A stretch of 64,000 nucleotides of DNA, taken from the NCBI GenBank assembly GCA_964035775.1, contig OZ038313.1:39898084-39962083 (forward strand). The letters run 5' to 3'. This document shows, in pieces, positions 57,201 to 64,000 of the stretch. Source of the stretch: Osedax frankpressi. Its lineage: Eukaryota > Annelida > Polychaeta > Sabellida > Siboglinidae. The notes beneath the pieces are model-generated. The model worked only from the letters and a program-made list of their open reading frames with translations. It was not told the DNA's origin and made no database searches. The position numbers and the translations under genes are program-made. Positions within the stretch are counted from its first letter, which is position 1. Every line of letters begins with the position of its first letter.

Positions 57201-59199
57201 GTAGTTATCACTTGTAGATATTACTTGTAGTTATCACATGTAGTTATCACATGTAGTTATCACTTGTAGTTATCACTTGTAGTTATCACATGTAGTTATC
57301 ACTTTTAGTTATCACTTGTAGTTATCTCATGTAATTATCACTTGTAGTTATTACTTGTAGTTATCACTTGTAGTTATCATTTGTAGTTATCATTTGTAGT
57401 TATCACTTGTAGTTATCGCATGTAGTTATCACTTGTAGTTATCACTTGTAGTTATCACATGTAGTTATCACTTGTAGTTATCACTTGTAGTTATCACTTG
57501 TAGTTATCACTTGTAGTTATCACTTGTAGTTATCACTTGTAGTTATCACTTGTAGTTATCACTTGTAGTTATTATTTGTAGTTATCTCTTGTAGTTATCA
57601 CTTGTAGTTCTCATTTGTAGTTTTCACTTGTAGTTATCTCTTGTAGTTATCACTTGTAGTTATCACTTGTAGTTATCTCATGTAGTTATTATTTGTAGTT
57701 ATCATTTGTAGTTATTACTTGTAGTTATTACTTGCAGTTATCACTTGTAGTTATCACTTGTAGTTATCACTTGTAGTTTTCACTTGTAGTTATCAATTGT
57801 AGTTATCACTTGTAGTTATCACTTGTAGTTATCACTTGTAGTTATCACTTGTAGTTATCACTTGTAGTTATCACTTGTAGTTATCACTTGTAGTTATCAC
57901 TTGTAGTTATCACTTGTAGTTATCTCTTGTAGTTATCACTTGTAGTTATCTCTTGTAGTTATCACTTGTAGTTATCACTTGTAGTTATCACTTGTAGTTA
58001 TCACTTGTAGTTATCACTTGTAGTTATAACTTGTAGTTATCTCATGTAGTTATCACATGTAGTTATCACTTTTAGTTATCACTTGTAGTTATCTCATGTA
58101 ATTATCACTTGTAGTTATTACTTGTAGTTATCACTTGTAGTTATCATTTGTAGTTATCACTTGTATTTATCACATGTAGTTATCACTTGTAGTTATCACA
58201 TGTAGTTATCACTTGTAGTTATCACTTGTAGTTATCAATTGTAGTTATCACTTGTAGTTATCACTTGTAGTTATCACTTGTAGCTATCACTTGTATTTAT
58301 CACTTGTAGTTATCAATTGTAGTTATCACTTGTAGTTATCACTTGTAGTTATCACTTGTAGCTATCACTTGTTCTTATCACTTGTAGTTATTATTTGTAG
58401 TTATTACTTGTAGTTATCACTTGTAGTTATCACTTGTAGTTATCACTTGTAGTTATCACTTGTAGTTATCACTTGTAGTTATTATTTGTAGATATCTCTT
58501 GTAGTTATCACTTGTAGTTATCTCATGTAGTTATTACTTGTAGTTCTCATTTGTAGTTTTCACTTGTAGTTATCTCTTGTAGTTATCACTTGTAGTTATC
58601 ACTTGTAGTTATCTCATGTAGTTATTACTTGTAGTTATCATTTGTAGTTATTACTTGTAGTTATTACTTGCAGTTATCACTTGTAGTTATCACTTGTAGT
58701 TATCACTTTTAGTTATCACTCGTAGTTATCTCATGTAATTATCACTTGTAGTTATTACTTGTAGTTATCACTTGTAGTTATCATTTGTTGTTATCACTTG
58801 TAGTTATCACTTGTAGTTATCACATATAGTTATCACTTGTAGTTATCACTTGTAGTTATCACATGTAGTTATCACTTGTAGTTATCACTTGTAGTTATTA
58901 TTTGTAGTTATATCATGTAGTTATCACTTGTAGTTATCAGTTGTAGTTATCACTTGTAGTTTTCACTTGTAGTTATCACTTGTAGTTATCACTTGTAGTT
59001 ATCACTTGTAGTTATCACTTGTAGTTATCACTTGTAGTTATCACTTGTAGTTATCACTTGTAGTTATCACTTGTAGTTATCTCTTGTAGTTATCACTTGT
59101 AGTTATCTCATGTAGTTATCACTTGTAGTTATCACTTGTAGTTATCACTTGTAGTTATCACTTGTAGTTATCACTTGTAGTTATCACTTGTAGTTATCA

Positions 59200-62150
59200 C
59201 TTGTAGTTATCACTTGTAGATATCTCTTGTAATTATCACTTGTAGCTATCACTTGTAGTTATCACTTGTAGTTATCAATTGTAGTTATCACTTGTAGTTA
59301 TCACTTGTAGTTATCACTTGTAGTTATTATTTGTAGTTATCTCTTGTAGTTATCACTTATAGTTATCTCATGTAGTTATTACTTGTAGTTCTCATTTGTA
59401 GTTTTCACTTGTAGTTATATCTTGTAGTTATCACTTGTAGTTATCACTTGTAGTTATCTCATGTAGTTATTACTTGTAGTTATCATTTGTAGTTATTACT
59501 TGTAGTTATTACTTGCAGTTATCACTTGTAGTTATCACTTGTAGTTATCACTTGTAGTTATCACTTGTAGTTATCACTTGTAGTTATCTCTTGTAGTTAT
59601 CACTTGTAGTTATCTCTTGTAGTTATCACTTGTAGTTATCACTTGTAGTTATCACTTGTAGTTATCACTTGTAGTTATAACTTGTAGTTATCTCATGTAG
59701 TTATCACATGTAGTTATCACTTTTAGTTATCACTTGTAGTTATCTCATGTAATTATCACTTGTAGTTATTACTTGTAGTTATCACTTGTAGTTATCATTT
59801 GTAGTTATCACTTGTATTTATCACATGTAGTTATCACTTGTAGTTCTCATTTGTAGTTTTCACTTGTAGTTATCTCTTGTAGTTATCACTTGTAGTTATC
59901 ACTTGTAGTTATCTCATGTAGTTATTACTTGTAGTTATCACATGTAGTTATCACGTGTAGTTATCACTTGTAGTTATCACTTGTAGTTATCACATGTAGT
60001 TATTACTTTTAGTTATCACTTGTAGTTATCTCATGTAATTATCACTTGTAGTTATTACTTGTAGTTATCACTTGTAGTTATCATTTGTAGTTATCATTTG
60101 TAGTTATCACTTGTAGTTATCGCATGTAGTTATCACTTGTAGTTATCACTTGTAGTTATCACATGTAGTTATCACTTGTAGTTATCACTTGTAGTTATCA
60201 CTTGTAGTTATCACTTGTAGTTATCACTTGTAGTTATCACTTGTAGTTATCACCTGTAGTTATCACTTGTAGTTATTATTTGTAGTTATCTCTTGTAGTT
60301 ATCACTTGTAGTTATCACTTGTAGTTATCACTTGTAGTTATCACTTGTAGTTATCACTTGTAGTTATCACTTGTAGTTATCACTTGTAGTTATCATTTGT
60401 AGTTATCACTTGTAGTTATCACTTATAGTTATCACTTGTAGTTATCACTTGTAGTTATCACTTGTAGTTATCACTTGTAGTTATTACTTGTAGTTATTAC
60501 TTGTAGTTATTACTTGTAGAATCATTTGTAGTTATTACTTGTAGTTATCACATGTAGTTATCGCTTGTAGTTATATCATGTAGTTATTATTTGTAGAATC
60601 ATTTGTAGTTATTACTTTTAGTTATCACTTGTAGTTATTACTTGTAGTTATCATTTGTAGTTATTACTTGTAGTTATTTAATGTAGTTATTACTTGTAGT
60701 TATCACTTGTAGATATCACTTGTAGTTATATCATGTAGTTATTACTTGTAGTTATCAATTGTAGTTATCACTTGTAGTTATCACTTATAGTTATCACTTG
60801 TAGTTATCACATGTAGTTATCTTATGTAGTTATTACTTATAGTTATCACTTGTAGTTATCACTTGTAGTTATCACTTGTAGTTATCACTTGTAGTTATCA
60901 CTTGTAGTTATCACTTGTAGTTATCACTTGTAGTTATCACTTGTAGTTATCTCTTGTAGTTATCACTTGTAGTTATCTCATGTAGTTATCACTTGTAGTT
61001 ATCACTTGTAGTTATCACTTGTAGTTATCACTTGTAGTTATCACTTGTAGTTATCACTTGTAGTTATCACTTGTAGTTATCACTTGTAGATATCTCTTGT
61101 AATTATCACTTGTAGCTATCACTTGTAGTTATCACTTGTAGTTATCAATTGTAGTTATCACTTGTAGTTATCACTTGTAGTTATCACTTGTAGTTATTAT
61201 TTGTAGTTATCTCTTGTAGTTATCACTTGTAGTTATCTCATGTAGTTATTACTTGTAGTTCTCATTTGTAGTTTTCACTTGTAGTTATATCTTGTAGTTA
61301 TCACTTGTAGTTATCACTTGTAGTTATCTCATGTAGTTATTACTTGTAGTTATCATTTGTAGTTATTACTTGTAGTTATTACTTGCAGTTATCACTTGTA
61401 GTTATCACTTGTAGTTATCACTTGTAGTTATCACTTGTAGTTATCACTTGTAGTTATCTCTTGTAGTTATCACTTGTAGTTATCTCTTGTAGTTATCACT
61501 TGTAGTTATCACTTGTAGTTATCACTTGTAGTTATCACTTGTAGTTATAACTTGTAGTTATCTCATGTAGTTATCACATGTAGTTATCACTTTTAGTTAT
61601 CACTTGTAGTTATCTCATGTAATTATCACTTGTAGTTATTACTTGTAGTTATCACTTGTAGTTATCATTTGTAGTTATCACTTGTATTTATCACATGTAG
61701 TTATCACTTGTAGTTCTCATTTGTAGTTTTCACTTGTAGTTATCTCTTGTAGTTATCACTTGTAGTTATCACTTGTAGTTATCTCATGTAGTTATTACTT
61801 GTAGTTATCACATGTAGTTATCACGTGTAGTTATCACTTGTAGTTATCACTTGTAGTTATCACATGTAGTTATCACTTTTAGTTATCACTTGTAGTTATC
61901 TCATGTAATTATCACTTGTAGTTATTACTTGTAGTTATCACTTGTAGTTATCATTTGTAGTTATCATTTGTAGTTATCACTTGTAGTTATCGCATGTAGT
62001 TATCACTTGTAGTTATCACTTGTAGTTATCACATGTAGTTATCACTTGTAGTTATCACTTGTAGTTATCACTTGTAGTTATCACTTGTAGTTATCACTTG
62101 TAGTTATCACTTGTAGTTATCACTTGTAGTTATCACTTGTAGTTATCACT
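59200..62150. repeat. 1,870-base duplication near the right end
   Basis: The marker pair 59388/59843 recurs at 61258/61713, 1,870 bases on, with the intervening pattern (gatatctcttgtaatt, ttgcag, cacgtg units) conserved. The same block starts a third time near 63340 with markers 63513 and 63981, where the spacing is one unit longer (468 instead of 455). The 1,870 offset is two short of a multiple of 13 because two 12-base units (60517, 60595) lie inside. Confidence 0.85.
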
Positions 62151-62585
62151 TGTAGTTATCTCATGTAGTTATTACTTGTAGTTATCATTTGTAGTTATTA
62201 CTTGTAGTTATTACTTGCAGTTATCACTTGTAGTTATCACTTGTAGTTATCACTTTTAGTTATCACTTGTAGTTATCACTTGTAGTTTTCACTTGTAGTT
62301 ATCACTTGTAGTTATCACTTGTAGTTATCACTTGTAGTTATCACTTGTAGTTATCACTTGTAGTTATCACTTGTAGTTATCACTTGTAGTTATCACTTGT
62401 AGTTATCACTTGTAGTTATCACTTGTAGTTATCACTTGTAGTTATCACTTGTAGTTATCACTTGTAGTTATCTCTTGTAGTTATCACTTGTAGTTATCTC
62501 TTGTAGTTATCACTTGTAGTTATCACTTGTAGTTATCACTTGTAGTTATCACTTGTAGTTATAACTTGTAGTTATCTCATGTAGT

Positions 62586-62616
62586 TACCACATGTAGTAT
62601 CACATGTGATGTTATC
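62586..62616. repeat. Scrambled satellite with a 12-base palindrome
   Basis: The regular array is broken by ttaccacatgtagtatcac and then tgtgatgttatcacatcac. The perfect palindrome atcacatgtgat lies at 62599..62610. It looks like a rearrangement scar joining units out of phase. Confidence 0.85.
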
Positions 62617-64000
62617 ACATCACTTGTAGTTATCTCATGTAGTTATTACTTGTAGTTCTCATTTGTAGTTTTCACTTGTAGTTATCTCTTGTAGTTATCA
62701 CTTGTAGTTATCACTTGTAGTTATCTCATGTAGTTATTACTTGTAGTTATCATTTGTAGTTATCACTTGTAGCTATCACTTGTAGTTATCACTTGTAGTT
62801 ATCAATTGTAGTTATCACTTGTAGTTATCACTTGTAGTTATCACTTGTAGCTATCACTTGTAGTTATCACTTGTAGTTATTATTTGTAGTTATTACTTGT
62901 AGTTATCACTTGTAGTTATCACTTGTAGTTATCACTTGTAGTTATCACATGTAGTTATCACTTGTAGTTATCACTTGTAGTTATTATTTGTAGTTATCTC
63001 ATGTAGTTATCACTTGTAGTTATCAGTTGTAGTTATCACTTGTAGTTTTCACTTGTAGTTATCACTTGTAGTTATCACTTGTAGTTATCACTTGTAGTTA
63101 TCACTTGTAGTTATCACTTGTAGTTATCACTTGTAGTTATCACTTGTAGTTATCACTTGTAGTTATCACTTGTAGTTATCACTTGTAGTTATCACTTGTA
63201 GTTATCACTTGTAGTTATCACTTGTAGTTATCACTTGTAGTTATCACTTGTAGTTATCACTTGTAGTTATCACTTGTAGTTATCACTTGTAGTTATCACT
63301 TGTAGTTATCACTTGTAGTTATCACTTGTAGTTATCACTTGTAGATATCTCTTGTAATTATCACTTGTAGCTATCACTTGTAGTTATCACTTGTAGTTAT
63401 CAATTGTAGTTATCACTTGTAGTTATCACTTGTAGTTATCACATGTAGTTATTATTTGTAGTTATCTCTTGTAGTTATCACTTGTAGTTATCTCATGTAG
63501 TTATTACTTGTAGTTCTCATTTGTAGTTTTCACTTGTAGTTATATCTTGTAGTTATCACTTGTAGTTATCACTTGTAGTTATCTCATGTAGTTATTACTT
63601 GTAGTTATCATTTGTAGTTATTACTTGTAGTTATTACTTGCAGTTATCACTTGTAGTTATCACTTGTAGTTATCACTTGTAGTTATCACTTGTAGTTATC
63701 ACTTGTAGTTATCACTTGTAGTTATCTCTTGTAGTTATCACTTGTAGTTATCTCTTGTAGTTATCACTTGTAGTTATCACTTGTAGTTATCACTTGTAGT
63801 TATCACTTGTAGTTATAACTTGTAGTTATCTCATGTAGTTATCACATGTAGTTATCACTTTTAGTTATCACTTGTAGTTATCTCATGTAATTATCACTTG
63901 TAGTTATTACTTGTAGTTATCACTTGTAGTTATCATTTGTAGTTATCACTTGTATTTATCACATGTAGTTATCACTTGTAGTTCTCATTTGTAGTTTTCA

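Overview
The window is about two-thirds simple satellite DNA and one-third histone gene DNA. Two head-to-tail arrays of a 13-base unit (consensus gtagttatcactt, same orientation on both sides) occupy 1..7553 and 28385..64000. Between them lies an AT-rich 20.8-kb island (7551..28384) holding one complete and one partial copy of a tandemly repeated histone quintet unit. The genes are intronless, each ends in a 16-base histone 3' stem-loop, and all five core and linker histones are present with H4 and H2A divergent. This is an animal replication-dependent histone locus. Plants and fungi lack that stem-loop, and vertebrates do not usually have this compact tandem quintet with AT-rich spacers, so an invertebrate is the best reading. 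I cannot name the phylum.

Layout of the island. Unit 1 (7551..20065, 12,515 bases) runs: spacer, H3 fragment, H2B with a stop codon, H4 (minus strand), H2A, H1, spacer. Unit 2 (20066..28384) repeats the same order at about 99% identity: spacer, H3, H2B, then H4 cut off by the right-hand satellite array. Unit 1 starts abruptly where the left satellite ends, at a point equivalent to the start of unit 2. Both edges therefore look like truncations of a longer tandem histone array.

The striking feature is complementarity. In unit 1, H3 lost its promoter and first 33 codons and H2B has a nonsense codon, while H4, H2A and H1 are intact. In unit 2, H3 and H2B are intact and H4 is cut to its last 65 codons. 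The island thus holds exactly one intact copy of each of the five histones. Together they could make a full nucleosome set (H3, H4, H2A, H2B plus linker H1). Either this is a minimal working cluster spread over two damaged units, or it is an orphan island decaying inside satellite DNA while the main cluster lies elsewhere.

The satellite is not uniform. Sequence variants of the 13-base unit form higher-order repeats: about 2.4 kb in the left array, and 11,011, about 6.5 kb, 2,743 and 1,870 bases in the right array. Between 32.3 and 53.8 kb every distance I measured between recurring marker variants is an exact multiple of 13. Most unit variants contain a GATA-factor core (TTATC on the plus strand) and many contain an E-box-type CANNTG. 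Outside the histones, the spacers contain a tRNA-like Pol III fragment, a 27-base minisatellite, TA microsatellites, a 71/78-base dispersed repeat, and a series of higher-GC islands with short minus-strand coding-like readings that I could not identify.
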